Below, piece after piece: positions 15,595-25,016 of a DNA stretch of 43,916 nt (the stretch's first letter is position 1; every line of letters begins with the position of its first letter). A model generated the notes under the pieces. It saw nothing but the letters and a program-made list of their open reading frames with translations, ran no database searches and was not told the DNA's origin. Source of the DNA: Cellulomonas sp. (GTDB taxonomy: Bacteria; Actinomycetota; Actinomycetes; Actinomycetales; Cellulomonadaceae); NCBI GenBank assembly GCA_022013895.1, contig JAKLPK010000131.1, forward strand, positions 1 through 43,916, given 5' to 3'. The position numbers and the translations under genes were made by a program.

Positions 15595-18500
15595 TCAGCG
15601 CAGGGCGGCCGTGAGGTCCGGGACGCCGACGTGCCGTACGGACATCTCGGTGGTCGGGTCGGCGAGGAATCCGCGCAGCGCGGCCACATCGACCACCTCA
15701 CCGGCCCGCAGCCAGACCCGGCGGTGACCGGAGGCCGTCGCCGATGCCAACCGGGGACCGTCCTCGTCCCCCGCCTCGACGACGACGACCCGGCCCGCCA
15801 CCTGCGCCGCGAGCTGCTGGGCGATACCGGCGCCGTGGTCGACGAGCACCAGCTCGACCGACCGTTCCGTGACGACGTCGACCAGGGCGATGAGCGCGCG
15901 CGCGCTGGACGTCAGGTCGTCGTCGCAGTCCACGATGAGCGACAGCCGCGCCATGGCGGCCTCCTTGCGGGCCAGCACCTCGCCGTTGCGCGCCTCGATG
16001 GCACGCCAGTCGAGCCCGTTGGCGTCGAACGTGGCGTGGCCCAGGTGGTAGACGAACGAGCCGCGGACCATGAGCAGCCGGGCGCCGACCGCGCGCAGCC
16101 GGCGGCACAGGTCGTCGTCCTCGTAGCCGCCGACCTCGAACTCCGTGTCGAAGCCGCCGAGCAGCCGCACCAGCTCGGTGCGCACGGCCAGGGCGAACCC
16201 GACCAGTCTGGTCACCGGTTCGACGACGGTGCCGCCCGCCGTCATGGCGTCCGTCGCGAGCGCTCGCACATCGTCCAGGCCGCGGACCGCCGCACCGCGC
16301 GCGGCCGCGTGCAGCTGCGGACCGGACACGAAGTTGCTCATCGGGCCGGTCGCACCGACCTCGGGGTCGGCGAACGGTGCGAGCAGCCGGTCGAGCCAGG
16401 GCCCCACCGGCAGCGTGTCGTTGTTGAGGTAGACCACCACCGGGTTGCGGGCGACGTCGGCACCCGAGTTGCAGCCTGCCGCGAAACCCAGGTTCCGCTC
16501 GTGCCGCACCACCTCGACCCTGGGCGCGAAGTCGGCGAGCACCTCGGGGGTCTCGTCCTGCGACCCGTTGTCGACGACGATCACCTGGTCGTCCTCGCGC
16601 AGCGTGTCCAGCAGGGTGTCCAGGCAGGCGCGGGTGGTCTGGGCCCCGTTCCACGCCGGGATGACGATCGAGGCGGCCGGTCGGTCGACCGGTTCGGCGC
16701 CCACCGCGGGGGGCGGGGTCGGGGTCGTGGCCCCTGCCCGGACCACGATCCGGGGTCGCCGGGCACGTCGGCGGCCGGTCACGTCGTCGAGCACACCGGC
16801 GAGCGCCGCGGTGAACCGCTGCGGACCGAACAGCTCGTCGACGTGGGCACGCCCCGCGTCGGACAGCCGCTGCCACAGCTCGTCGTCCGCCAGACCACGC
16901 AGCACGGCGGCGGCGAACGCGTCGGCGTCATCGGCCACGAGCGCGGTGCGGCCGTCCACCAGCGCCATGCCCTCAGCACCGACCGAGGTCGTGACGACCG
17001 GCAGCCCGTGGGCGAGCGCCTCACCGACCTTGCCCTTGACGCCGGCGCCGAAGCGCAGCGGCGAGACCGACAGCCTGGCCGAGCCGTACAGCTCGGCCAG
17101 GTCCGGGACCCAGCCGTGGAGCCGCACCTGGGTCGGTGCGTCCGCGATCAGATCCGCCGGAGCATGCGATCCCACCACATCGAGCCGCACGTCCGGCCGG
17201 ACGGCGAGCACCCGGGGCAGCACCTCCTCGATGAACCACCGCACCCCGTCCGCGTTCGGTGCGTGCCGGAAGTTGCCGACGAACAGCAGTCCGGACCGCG
17301 CCGCGCACGGCGCCCCGAGCTCGCCCACGGGGGCGTGCACGGTCGGCAGCACATGCACCGGCGCATCGGGCACGAGCTCGGCGAGCAGGGCCTGCTCCGC
17401 CGAGGAGACGACGAGGGTGGCGTCGGCCGCCTGGACCATCCCGAGCTCGATCTCGCGCAGCTTGGCCGGATCGGCACCGCCGGTCACCGTGCCGACCACC
17501 TGGGCCTCCCGCTCGACGCGCAGGAAGCTCAGGTCGACGGTGTCGAACACCACGGGCACCCCGGGCAGCGCCTCACGGCAGAGCCGTTCGCGTTCCACCG
17601 CGACGCCGATCCGGCACAGGACGGCGGCCACCACATCGGGTGCGATGTCCCGGAGCAGACCGACGAGGTCGCGGCCGCCGTAGCGCACCTCGACACCGAG
17701 CGCCTGGACCGCCGAGGTGTACGGCTCGGCACGCACCGGGCTCATCGGCACCAGCAGCACCCCGTGGCCGGCCTCGCGCAGCGCCGTGAGCATCGCCAGC
17801 GCGCGCACCGAACCGGCGTCGCGGTCGGGGGTGGGGACGGTGTGGTCGAACACCACGACGAGGTCGCGGCCCTGCCGACGCCGGGCCGAACGTTCGACGG
17901 CGCCCGGATCGGTCGGTGCGTGCTGCTCCGCGAGCTCGACGGCCCACCTGCGGGCGAACACCTCACGGTTGACGGCCTGCCGCGACTTCACACCCGAGCG
18001 CAGGTCGGTGCCGTGGGACACGCCCTCGTGGTGGACGACGACGGCCCGCGGTTCGTAGCACACCCGCAGCCCGGCGGCCCGGACGGCGAACGCCAGATCG
18101 GCGTCGTCGTAGTAGGCCGGTGCGTAGCGTTCGTCGAGCCCGCCGAGACCCATCAGGAAGTCCCGACGCAGCATGATCGCGGCGCCCGAGCAGTAGTCGA
18201 CGTCGCGCGGGTACGTGAAGGACGGGTCCTGGGGGTCGCCGAGCCGCCCGTAGTTCCAGCCGGTGCCGTCGGAGAAGAGGATCCCGCCGGCCTCCTGCAA
18301 CCGACCGTCCGGGTACACGAGCTGGGCGCCGACCAGACCGACGGTCGGGTCGGCCATCGTCTCGACGAACGCCTCCAGCCAGCCTGGCCGGACCTCGGTG
18401 TCGTTGTTGAGCAGCACCACGTACTCGCCACGGCAGGCGGCGATGCCCGCGTTGCACGCACCGATGAAGCCGAGGTTGTCGGCGAGCGTGACGACGACCA

Positions 18501-18696
18501 GGTCGGGCTCCTGCGTCAGCCGGGCGGCGGTCTCATCGGACGAGGCGTCATCGACGACGACGACCTCGTACGTGATGTCACCACGCACCGCCTCCAGCGA
18601 GCGCAGGCAGCGGTCCGTGTAGTCCCAGTGGTTGTGGACCGGGACGACGATGCTGACCTGCGGGACGTTCGCGGGCCTGGGCTGCGCGTGCACCAT
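15595..18696 (-). CDS. Trifunctional glycosyltransferase: GT2 - GT4-like - GT2 plus shared C-terminal module
   Basis: A product of 1033 residues. The first GT2 domain, about 13-225: VSIVVPVHNHWDYTDRCLRS, VVVVDDASSD, and metal motif NND at 97-99 in VVLLNNDTEV. A GT4-like GT-B domain, about 277-640: LLFVGNFRHAPNADGVRWF, then SPLRFGAGVKGKVGEALAHG. The second GT2 domain, about 675-895: SIVIPAWNGAQTTRACLDTL, VIVVDNGSQDETPEVL, VVYLNNDTLPVGPWLDRL. A C-terminal module, 917-1033, is also present in the next gene upstream. The ATG at 18696 has GGAGG at 18707-18703; an upstream in-frame Met lacks one. Fused transferases of this kind typically build a repeating or branched glycan. A sigma-28 promoter candidate of high quality precedes it, linking it to flagella. 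Donors and acceptor are unknown. Confidence 0.88.
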   Translation of the reverse strand: MVHAQPRPANVPQVSIVVPVHNHWDYTDRCLRSLEAVRGDITYEVVVVDDASSDETAARLTQEPDLVVVTLADNLGFIGACNAGIAACRGEYVVLLNNDTEVRPGWLEAFVETMADPTVGLVGAQLVYPDGRLQEAGGILFSDGTGWNYGRLGDPQDPSFTYPRDVDYCSGAAIMLRRDFLMGLGGLDERYAPAYYDDADLAFAVRAAGLRVCYEPRAVVVHHEGVSHGTDLRSGVKSRQAVNREVFARRWAVELAEQHAPTDPGAVERSARRRQGRDLVVVFDHTVPTPDRDAGSVRALAMLTALREAGHGVLLVPMSPVRAEPYTSAVQALGVEVRYGGRDLVGLLRDIAPDVVAAVLCRIGVAVERERLCREALPGVPVVFDTVDLSFLRVEREAQVVGTVTGGADPAKLREIELGMVQAADATLVVSSAEQALLAELVPDAPVHVLPTVHAPVGELGAPCAARSGLLFVGNFRHAPNADGVRWFIEEVLPRVLAVRPDVRLDVVGSHAPADLIADAPTQVRLHGWVPDLAELYGSARLSVSPLRFGAGVKGKVGEALAHGLPVVTTSVGAEGMALVDGRTALVADDADAFAAAVLRGLADDELWQRLSDAGRAHVDELFGPQRFTAALAGVLDDVTGRRRARRPRIVVRAGATTPTPPPAVGAEPVDRPAASIVIPAWNGAQTTRACLDTLLDTLREDDQVIVVDNGSQDETPEVLADFAPRVEVVRHERNLGFAAGCNSGADVARNPVVVYLNNDTLPVGPWLDRLLAPFADPEVGATGPMSNFVSGPQLHAAARGAAVRGLDDVRALATDAMTAGGTVVEPVTRLVGFALAVRTELVRLLGGFDTEFEVGGYEDDDLCRRLRAVGARLLMVRGSFVYHLGHATFDANGLDWRAIEARNGEVLARKEAAMARLSLIVDCDDDLTSSARALIALVDVVTERSVELVLVDHGAGIAQQLAAQVAGRVVVVEAGDEDGPRLASATASGHRRVWLRAGEVVDVAALRGFLADPTTEMSVRHVGVPDLTAALR

Positions 18697-18740
18697 CTGC
18701 TTCCTCCGGTTCGGGCCCGGGCGGGCCGGACGCGCCTGCC

Positions 18741-18767
18741 TCATCGGCTGCGGCGTTCACCCGTTGA
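18741..18767 (-). promoter_or_regulatory. Sigma-28 promoter candidate for the trifunctional glycosyltransferase
   Basis: Minus strand: TCAA (18767-18764), 15-base spacer, GCCGATGA (18748-18741). Both elements match the best form of the motif in this window. It is 45 bases from the ATG at 18696 and lies in the 98-base gap after the preceding gene. Confidence 0.72.
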
Positions 18768-18794
18768 GCGGTACCAGGCTCCTGGACGCCGGGG

Positions 18795-19808
18795 TCAGGC
18801 GGGGACGCCGACACGTTGGGTGACGGGCCCTTCGCGGCGTTCGAGGACGAGGCCCAGCAGCCGCCGGTCGACCAGCTCGCCCGCGCGCACCAGGACCCGG
18901 ACGTCGTTGTTCGTCAGCGCGAGCCCGGCGGCGAACGCGTCGGCCCCGTCATCGACGGGTGCGACGCGCACCTGGCCGCCGGAGACCTGCGACGCGATCA
19001 GCTCGGCGACCGGGCCGCCGTGGTCGAGCAGCACCAGCTCGGCTTCGCGGTCCCCGCACAGGTCCACCACCTCCACGAGGGTGCCGGTGGTGGTCTCCAG
19101 ATCGGCGGTGCAGTCCAGCACGATGCTCAACGCCGGGTCGGGACGCACCAGATCGGGGTGCGCTCCGGCACTGACCAGGTGCAGCACGTAGCTGTCCTCG
19201 ACGACGACGAGCCGACGACCGGCGCGAGCCACCCGTCGGCACAGGTCGACGTCCTCGTCCGGGACGTCCGCGAAGCCGCGCGCCGACCGGAACGCGTCGG
19301 CGCGGACCGCCAGTGCGAACCCGTCGAGCTGCGGCACCCGGGTGACGGCGCGCCGGGCGGTCGCCATCGCGCCCTGCGCGTAGGCGAGAGCCGCCTCGGC
19401 CGAGATCAGCGCCGCGTCGGGGATGGGCCGGAACTGCGCACCCGAGGCACCACAGCTGAGCGGACCGGCGGCACCGACCGACGGGCTCGCCAACGGCGCC
19501 ACGAGTCGGTCGAGCCAGGGCGCGGTCACGACCGTGTCCGGGTCGAGGAAGACCAGCACCGGCGTGTCCGCCTGCGCGGCGCCCGCGTTGCGACCGGCGG
19601 CCACCCCGACGGGTTCGAGGCTGCGGACGGTGCGGACCAGGTCGGCGTGACCGGCCAGCAGGATCGGGGTGCCGTCGCTCGAGGCGTCGTCGACCACGAC
19701 GAGTCGGTCGTCCGGCCCGAGGGTGGGTCGCAGCGCGTCCAGGCAGGTGCGCAGCTCGTCGACGTCGTCACGGGCCACCACCACCACGGTGGCCGCCGGG
19801 CGGCTCAT
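18795..19808 (-). CDS. Family 2 glycosyltransferase, paralogue of the third domain of its neighbour
   Basis: A product of 337 residues. The GT2 domain spans about 6-215: ATVVVVARDDVDELRTCLDA, RLVVVDDASSDGTPILLA, then VLVFLDPDTVVTAPWLDRL with a DPD in place of the usual NND, and GFADVPDEDVDLCRRVARAG. Residues 226-337 (LSIVLDCTADLETTTGTLVE; AELVLLDHGG; VRVLVRAGELVDRRLLGLVL; end RVGVPA) align well with the last 117 residues of the trifunctional enzyme (LSLIVDCDDDL; VELVLVDHGA; RVWLRAGEVVDVAALRGFL; RHVGVPDL). The two genes therefore share an ancestor for the GT2-plus-module unit. The ATG overlaps the stop of the gene upstream by four bases. Whether it is catalytic is uncertain given the altered metal motif. 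Confidence 0.8.
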   Translation of the reverse strand: MSRPAATVVVVARDDVDELRTCLDALRPTLGPDDRLVVVDDASSDGTPILLAGHADLVRTVRSLEPVGVAAGRNAGAAQADTPVLVFLDPDTVVTAPWLDRLVAPLASPSVGAAGPLSCGASGAQFRPIPDAALISAEAALAYAQGAMATARRAVTRVPQLDGFALAVRADAFRSARGFADVPDEDVDLCRRVARAGRRLVVVEDSYVLHLVSAGAHPDLVRPDPALSIVLDCTADLETTTGTLVEVVDLCGDREAELVLLDHGGPVAELIASQVSGGQVRVAPVDDGADAFAAGLALTNNDVRVLVRAGELVDRRLLGLVLERREGPVTQRVGVPA

Positions 19809-20782
19809 ACGAGCACCCCCTGCGACGCGACCGCGCGGGCGGCGGCGAAGACCGCCTGGGTCTCCACGGCGAACGTCTGCTCCTGCGCCCCGATCCAGCT
19901 GCGGTAGGCGTCGAACCGGGAGGCGTGCCCGGCGTAGTCGGCCAGCACGTCCCGCAGCAGGGCGACGGTCGCCAGATCCGCGGTGGGACCGGTGGCCGGG
20001 TCGATCTTGTACTCGGCGGGGATCGGGACGTCCACCTCGTTGGCGGCACTGCCGCGCCGGCCGACGACCACGCAGGCCCCGGCGAGCGCCGCTTCGCGCG
20101 GGATCCGGTCGCGGCCCGGGTGCTCGCCGAAGTCGACGTAGGCCTTCACCTGGCCCAGGGCCAGGGCCAGCTCGGCATGTGTCATCCCCGCCAACGGCAC
20201 CCAGGTGAGGTCGGGGGCGAGGTTCATGAGCCGGGCGGTGGTCTCCATGCCCTTGGCGGGGTTGTAGGCCACTGCGTCGACCTTGGTGGAGGTGCGGGCC
20301 GCGGCCAGCTCGTCCCGCAGGCTGGTGTGCAGGTAGTCGCTGAGCATCATCGGCTCGCCGCCGCGCGCCCGCACCGTGTCCAGGGCGTACTGCGACTGGG
20401 TGAGGTGCAGCACACCGGGGCGGTGGTACAGCACGTCGAGCGGGCGCAGCGGCGTGCCGTAACGCCGCTGGTGCTCAGCGTTGTGCCGGTCGAACCAGTC
20501 GACGCTCAGCCACCACAGCGCCGGGACCGCGCGTTGCAGGCCCAGCAGCCGGTCGGCGTAGATCTCCGGTGCGATCACCACCTGGTCCGGCACATCGAGC
20601 GGACCGGTCCCGATCCGCACGTCGTAGTGCCGGTACGGCTCAGGGACGGTGGTCGGGTCACCGTCACCGAGGTAGACGATCTCGACGTCCTCGCCGAGCA
20701 GGCCCGCGGTGTGGGCGAGCTGATGCAGGGCCTCGGGACCACCGGTGACCACCCCGGCCGGGCACAGGACGACCGCACGCAC
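19805..20782 (-). CDS. Glycosyltransferase-like protein (GT-B type, first gene of the glycan operon)
   Basis: A product of 325 residues starting at GTG 20782, which has GAAGGAG six bases upstream; the longer open frame lacks a ribosome site. The N-terminal half has a Rossmann-like start AVVLCPAGVVTGGPEALHQL with the donor-fold loop GGPEALHQLA, then VIAPEIYADRLLGLQRA and ALWWLSVDWFDRHNAEHQRR. The C-terminal half has KVDAVAYNPAKGMETTARLM, YVDFGEHPGRDRIPREAALA and GACVVVGRRGSAANEVDVP, which looks like the GT-B C-terminal domain binding the sugar nucleotide. It overlaps the next GT gene. I infer a glycosyltransferase; the exact family is not certain, and no sigma-28 site with a good -35 was found before it. 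Confidence 0.68.
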   Translation of the reverse strand: MRAVVLCPAGVVTGGPEALHQLAHTAGLLGEDVEIVYLGDGDPTTVPEPYRHYDVRIGTGPLDVPDQVVIAPEIYADRLLGLQRAVPALWWLSVDWFDRHNAEHQRRYGTPLRPLDVLYHRPGVLHLTQSQYALDTVRARGGEPMMLSDYLHTSLRDELAAARTSTKVDAVAYNPAKGMETTARLMNLAPDLTWVPLAGMTHAELALALGQVKAYVDFGEHPGRDRIPREAALAGACVVVGRRGSAANEVDVPIPAEYKIDPATGPTADLATVALLRDVLADYAGHASRFDAYRSWIGAQEQTFAVETQAVFAAARAVASQGVLV

Positions 20783-20851
20783 GGCTGGCTCCTTCCTCGG
20801 CACGCAGGAGGCGCGCCACTCAGCAGATCGTCGGCCGCCGGTCAGGTCTGA

Positions 20852-22174
<1,323 letters not shown>

Positions 22175-22267
22175 GCCGGGCGCCCACGCGCCGCCGACCC
22201 TCACTCGTTCGGCCGAGATGCCCATGCGCCCGAGCCTCCAGGACGGGGTGAACCCGACGGATCGGGG

Positions 22268-22295
22268 TCAAGATCTAGGGGATGACACCCGATCG
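22268..22295 (+). promoter_or_regulatory. Candidate sigma-28 promoter for the first HDOD gene
   Basis: TCAA (22268-22271), 16-base spacer, CCCGATCG (22288-22295). The -35 is perfect and the CCGAT core is intact; the spacer is one base longer than at fliC. It is 37 bases from the ATG at 22332. It supports separate transcription of this gene from glf. Confidence 0.55.
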
Positions 22296-22331
22296 AATGT
22301 CAGACGACCTCACCGGAAGGCACCGCCCAGC

Positions 22332-23519
22332 ATGAGTGACACCGCCGCACCGAGGTGGTCCGGCGCGGCCCTGGTCAACCAGCCCGTCGCCGACCCGTCC
22401 GGACGCGTCACGGCCTACGCGGTCCGGGCGATGGTGCCGACCCAGCACGGGGACCCCGAGGATGCGGCCGAGGTGAGCCTGGATGCGGCCTACGACGCCA
22501 CCGACCTGTCGACGTTGAGCGCCGGGCAGCCGCTGCTGGTCGATGCGACCCGCCGCGTGCTGGGCTCGGCGAACCCGGCGGTGGTGGCACGGGTCTCCCC
22601 CTCCCTGGCACGCGAGCCCGGGATCGAACGCCTCGTGGCCTGGCGCCACGCCCGCGGCCTGCACACGGCGCTGGACAACTTCACGGCCGAGGACGCCCAG
22701 CTCACGCTGCTGCCGATGACCCGGTTCGTCACGGTCGACGTGGTGCGTCAGGCCGGCCGTCTGGTCGAGCTGGCGGGCCTGGCCCACGATCTGGGCGCCG
22801 AGGTGATCGCGGACGGGGCCACCACGTGGTCCTCGGTCGAGCAGTCCTTCGCGGACGGTGCCGACCTGGTGCAGGGCCGGGTGGTCGACGACCGCGAGGT
22901 CGAGCGCGGCGGTCTGTCCGCCAACGAGATGCACTGCCTGGAGCTGCTGTCGCTGCTCGATGAGGAGCCGGTCGACCAGAACGCGGTCATCGGGCTCGTC
23001 GCGGCCGACCCCAACCTGGTGGTCGGTGTGCTGCACCTGGTCAACTCTGCGGTGTTCGCCCTGCCCCGGCCGATCGACTCGGTGCGCCAGGCGGTCGTCA
23101 TGGTCGGCCCGCGGCTGCTGCGGGCGTTGGCCAGCGCCTCGTTGACGCGGTCCAGCCGGTCCACGGTCGACGAGCTGTGGCGGGTGCTGTCACGCGCACT
23201 GGCCTGCTGGCAGCTGTCCGACGACGACGCCGGCTACACCGTCGGGCTGCTGTCGGCCGTCGCCGAGCAGCGCGGCACCGATCTGCGCTGGCTGGCCCAG
23301 ATGGCCGGGCTCTCGCAGACGACGACGGACGCCCTCGTCGACCACACCGGGCCGCTGGGCGACGCGCTGGCGTGCGTCCGCGCCCATGAGGCGGGCAACC
23401 CGTCGGTGGCGCTCCAGCTCGGGATCGACCCGCACCTGGTGTCCCGCGCCTGGTTGGAGGGGCTGCCCGAGGCGTTGGCGATCGCCTCCGCCCTGGCGCC
23501 GCCCCGGCCCGCGGTCTGA
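22332..23519 (+). CDS. EAL-HDOD signalling protein with degenerate EAL domain
   Basis: A product of 395 residues built like YuxH-type proteins: an EAL-derived half followed by an HDOD domain. Residues about 14-190 follow the EAL fold (LVNQPVADPSGRVTAYAVRA, HTALDNFTAEDAQLTLLPMT, VTVDVVRQ, LVQGRVV). The catalytic positions are mostly gone: no EAL motif, DD became DN, Lys became Thr, the ExxE became DxxT. Residues about 195-390 form the HDOD domain: LLSLLDEEPVDQNAVIGLVA, PNLVVGVLHLVNSAVFALPR, IDSVRQAVVMVGPRLLRALA. HDOD lacks the HD metal site and is taken to be a non-catalytic signalling domain. The ATG has GGAAGG about 11 bases upstream. It is a clear paralogue of the gene at 28344. Function, inferred: nucleotide sensing or protein docking in motility. 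Confidence 0.85.
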   Translation: MSDTAAPRWSGAALVNQPVADPSGRVTAYAVRAMVPTQHGDPEDAAEVSLDAAYDATDLSTLSAGQPLLVDATRRVLGSANPAVVARVSPSLAREPGIERLVAWRHARGLHTALDNFTAEDAQLTLLPMTRFVTVDVVRQAGRLVELAGLAHDLGAEVIADGATTWSSVEQSFADGADLVQGRVVDDREVERGGLSANEMHCLELLSLLDEEPVDQNAVIGLVAADPNLVVGVLHLVNSAVFALPRPIDSVRQAVVMVGPRLLRALASASLTRSSRSTVDELWRVLSRALACWQLSDDDAGYTVGLLSAVAEQRGTDLRWLAQMAGLSQTTTDALVDHTGPLGDALACVRAHEAGNPSVALQLGIDPHLVSRAWLEGLPEALAIASALAPPRPAV

Positions 23520-23621
23520 GCCCGGCCGCGGTCTGAGCCCGGCCGCGGTCTGAGCCCGGCCGCGGTCTGAGCCCGGCCGCGGTCTGAGCCCGGCCGCGGA
23601 CTGAGCCCGGCCTCCGACTGG
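23520..23621. repeat. 17-base tandem repeat between convergent genes
   Basis: Four perfect head-to-tail copies of GCCCGGCCGCGGTCTGA (23520-23587), a fifth with one mismatch (23588-23604) and a diverged sixth (23605-23621). The last bases of the preceding HDOD gene, including its stop codon, resemble the unit as well, so every copy carries TGA in register. Each unit has overlapping short palindromes (CGGCCG, CCGCGG). It lies between two genes that converge. It may act as a bidirectional termination zone or be an expanding minisatellite. The rest of the gap to 23724 shows nothing recognisable. Confidence 0.9.
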
Positions 23622-23724
23622 GCCCGCCGCCGGTGCACGACATCCGTCCAGGGTGGTCGGGCCGGTCCGGACATGCGTCCGGCTCGGCCCGGGAGCTGCG
23701 CTCGGGTCGAGCCGGACGGTGGTC

Positions 23725-24660
23725 TCAGGCGCTGGCGCGGCGGTAGCCGTCGGAGCGGGCGTACCCCCGGTGCTGGGCGACCCGGTCGACCGGCGCACCG
23801 GTCGGCGCGATCCGCGGCTGCGGCAGCCCGACCGTCGTCGTGGGGGCCCCGGCGAGCGCGGCCCGGGCGGCCACGGCGGCGAAGTAGCCGCGGCGGCGGC
23901 GTTCGGCGACACCGTCCCGGTCGGGGGCGCCGACCAGATCGGGGTCGAGGTTGGCGTTGAGCCCGTCGCGCAGCAGGCCGAGGGCCTCGGTGCGCATCTG
24001 GCTGATCCGGGACTGGGTGACACCGAGCTCGTCGGCCAGGTCGGCCACCGAACGGTCGTCGAGGAAGAGTCCCTCGATCACGACGCGCAGCCGGTCGGGG
24101 AGGCAGGTGACGGCGCTGCGCAGCCAGTGCACGCGTTCGCCGGCCAGCAGCGCCTCCTCCGGTGTGTCGGCCTCGTCGCGGAAGGTCTCGGCGACGGGGT
24201 GCTCGGTCGCATCCATCGACAGCACGCGCCGCTCGGCGTCCTGACGGGCGGCGTCGACCGCGGCCACATCGGTGCCGAGGTTCGCGGCCAGCTCCTGGCG
24301 GGTCGGCGTGCGGCCGAGCGAGGCCCGCAGGGTGTCGGTCGCGTTGCCGAGCTCGCGGGCCCTGCGACGCGCCCCACGTGTGGCCCAGTCCATCGACCGC
24401 AGCTCGTCCAGGAGGGCGCCGGAGATCCGCAGCGCGGCGTACCGGGAGAACGGCACGCCGGTGGTGGGGTCGTAGGCGCGGGCCGCCATGACGAGTGCCA
24501 TGTTGCCCGCAGACATGAGGTCGTCGCGGGAGACGGTCGGCGGCACGCGGTGGAGCATGTCGCTCACGTGGTACCCGACGAGCGGCAGGTGCGAGAGCAC
24601 GAGCTCGTCAACGGTGCGGGGTTCGCTGGTCACGGGGGCTTTCTCGTCGCCCGGGACCAC
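23725..24660 (-). CDS. fliA: Flagellar sigma factor of the FliA/WhiG (sigma-28) family
   Basis: Directs RNA polymerase to sigma-28 promoters. The product has up to 311 residues. Region 2, about 24-92: HLPLVGYHVSDMLHRVPPTV, DDLMSAGNMALVMAARAYDP, FSRYAALRISGALLDELRSM, DW: the classic FliA motif. Region 3, about 100-140: ELGNATDTLRASLGRTPTRQ. Region 4, about 180-233: LPDRLRVVIEGLFLDDRSVA, ELGVTQSRISQMRTEALGLL, a helix-turn-helix. About 75 extra residues follow region 4 (ERRRRGYFAAVAARAALAGA, then Pro/Arg-rich), longer than usual. The start is uncertain: GTG at 24660 or at 24633, neither with a good ribosome site. It is transcribed away from flgN, with a CRP-type site between them. Seven or more promoters in the window fit its expected specificity. 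Confidence 0.93.
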   Translation of the reverse strand: MVPGDEKAPVTSEPRTVDELVLSHLPLVGYHVSDMLHRVPPTVSRDDLMSAGNMALVMAARAYDPTTGVPFSRYAALRISGALLDELRSMDWATRGARRRARELGNATDTLRASLGRTPTRQELAANLGTDVAAVDAARQDAERRVLSMDATEHPVAETFRDEADTPEEALLAGERVHWLRSAVTCLPDRLRVVIEGLFLDDRSVADLADELGVTQSRISQMRTEALGLLRDGLNANLDPDLVGAPDRDGVAERRRRGYFAAVAARAALAGAPTTTVGLPQPRIAPTGAPVDRVAQHRGYARSDGYRRASA

Positions 24661-24796
24661 CCGCTTGAGGGTCGGAGGCGGACGAAAAACGGGGTCCGAC
24701 GATCCGGCTACCGACGGAGGAACCGGACGTTCCGGTCGGTCAGGAACGGGTGGAACCGCCCAAAACGCCCCCTGGAACCAGCCTGTGACAGGCCGA

Positions 24797-24812
24797 TGTG
24801 ATCGAGATCACA
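24797..24812. promoter_or_regulatory. CRP/GlxR-type operator
   Basis: TGTGATCGAGATCACA, which has the CRP pattern TGTGA-N6-TCACA exactly, with seven-base perfect arms. Actinobacterial cAMP receptors (GlxR, Crp) bind the same pattern. It is 137 bases upstream of the sigma factor GTG and about 120 bases before the flgN promoter. It suggests cAMP control of the flagellar sigma factor, of flgN, or of both; the direction of effect cannot be read. Confidence 0.7.
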
Positions 24813-24931
24813 CTCCAGGTACCTTGGTCATTTTCACCCACCTGACCTGCGGCGATGGCGCATGTGGGTGGTATACGACTCGCCGATCACCCATTCGGCC
24901 AGGTCCGGCACACACTCACGCCGACGACGGG

Positions 24932-24958
24932 TCAACAGTGCGGGCACCCGGCCGATGG
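24932..24958 (+). promoter_or_regulatory. Sigma-28 promoter of the flgN-flgK-flgL-fliW operon
   Basis: TCAA (24932-24935), 15-base spacer, GCCGATGG (24951-24958). Both elements are at their best form here. It lies 59 bases from the flgN ATG. Hook-filament junction genes are usual sigma-28 targets. Confidence 0.8.
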
Positions 24959-25016
24959 GCTGGTCGAGGCCGGCCCGCGCACATCGGGGGCCGGAGCGAT
25001 TCGAAGGAGACGACCG

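Larger units (their letters stand above)
24661..25016. other. Divergent control region between the sigma factor and flgN
   Basis: This 356-base stretch has no gene. It holds: a CRP-type palindrome (24797-24812); four direct copies of GGAAC at 24719, 24743, 24752 and 24774 plus one inverted copy at 24730; a separated inverted repeat CACCCAC (24835-24841) and GTGGGTG (24864-24870); the flgN sigma-28 promoter (24932-24958); and the flgN ribosome site AAGGAG near 25003. It is less GC-rich than its surroundings, as expected for a control region. Confidence 0.7.

Noticed and set aside
15631-19191. A 3.5 kb open frame on the plus strand opposite the glycosyltransferases
   Set aside because: The translated sequence is low-complexity His/Arg/Gly/Asp without a recognisable fold, and the minus strand encodes clear GT domains with ribosome sites. 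It is the usual high-GC antisense artefact.
23520-23621. CRISPR array
   Set aside because: The units are directly adjacent with no spacers and the unit is too short; no cas genes are in the window.
24882-24889. GCCGATCA as a second flgN promoter -10
   Set aside because: The position 15-16 bases upstream holds no TCAA or near match, unlike the site at 24932-24958.
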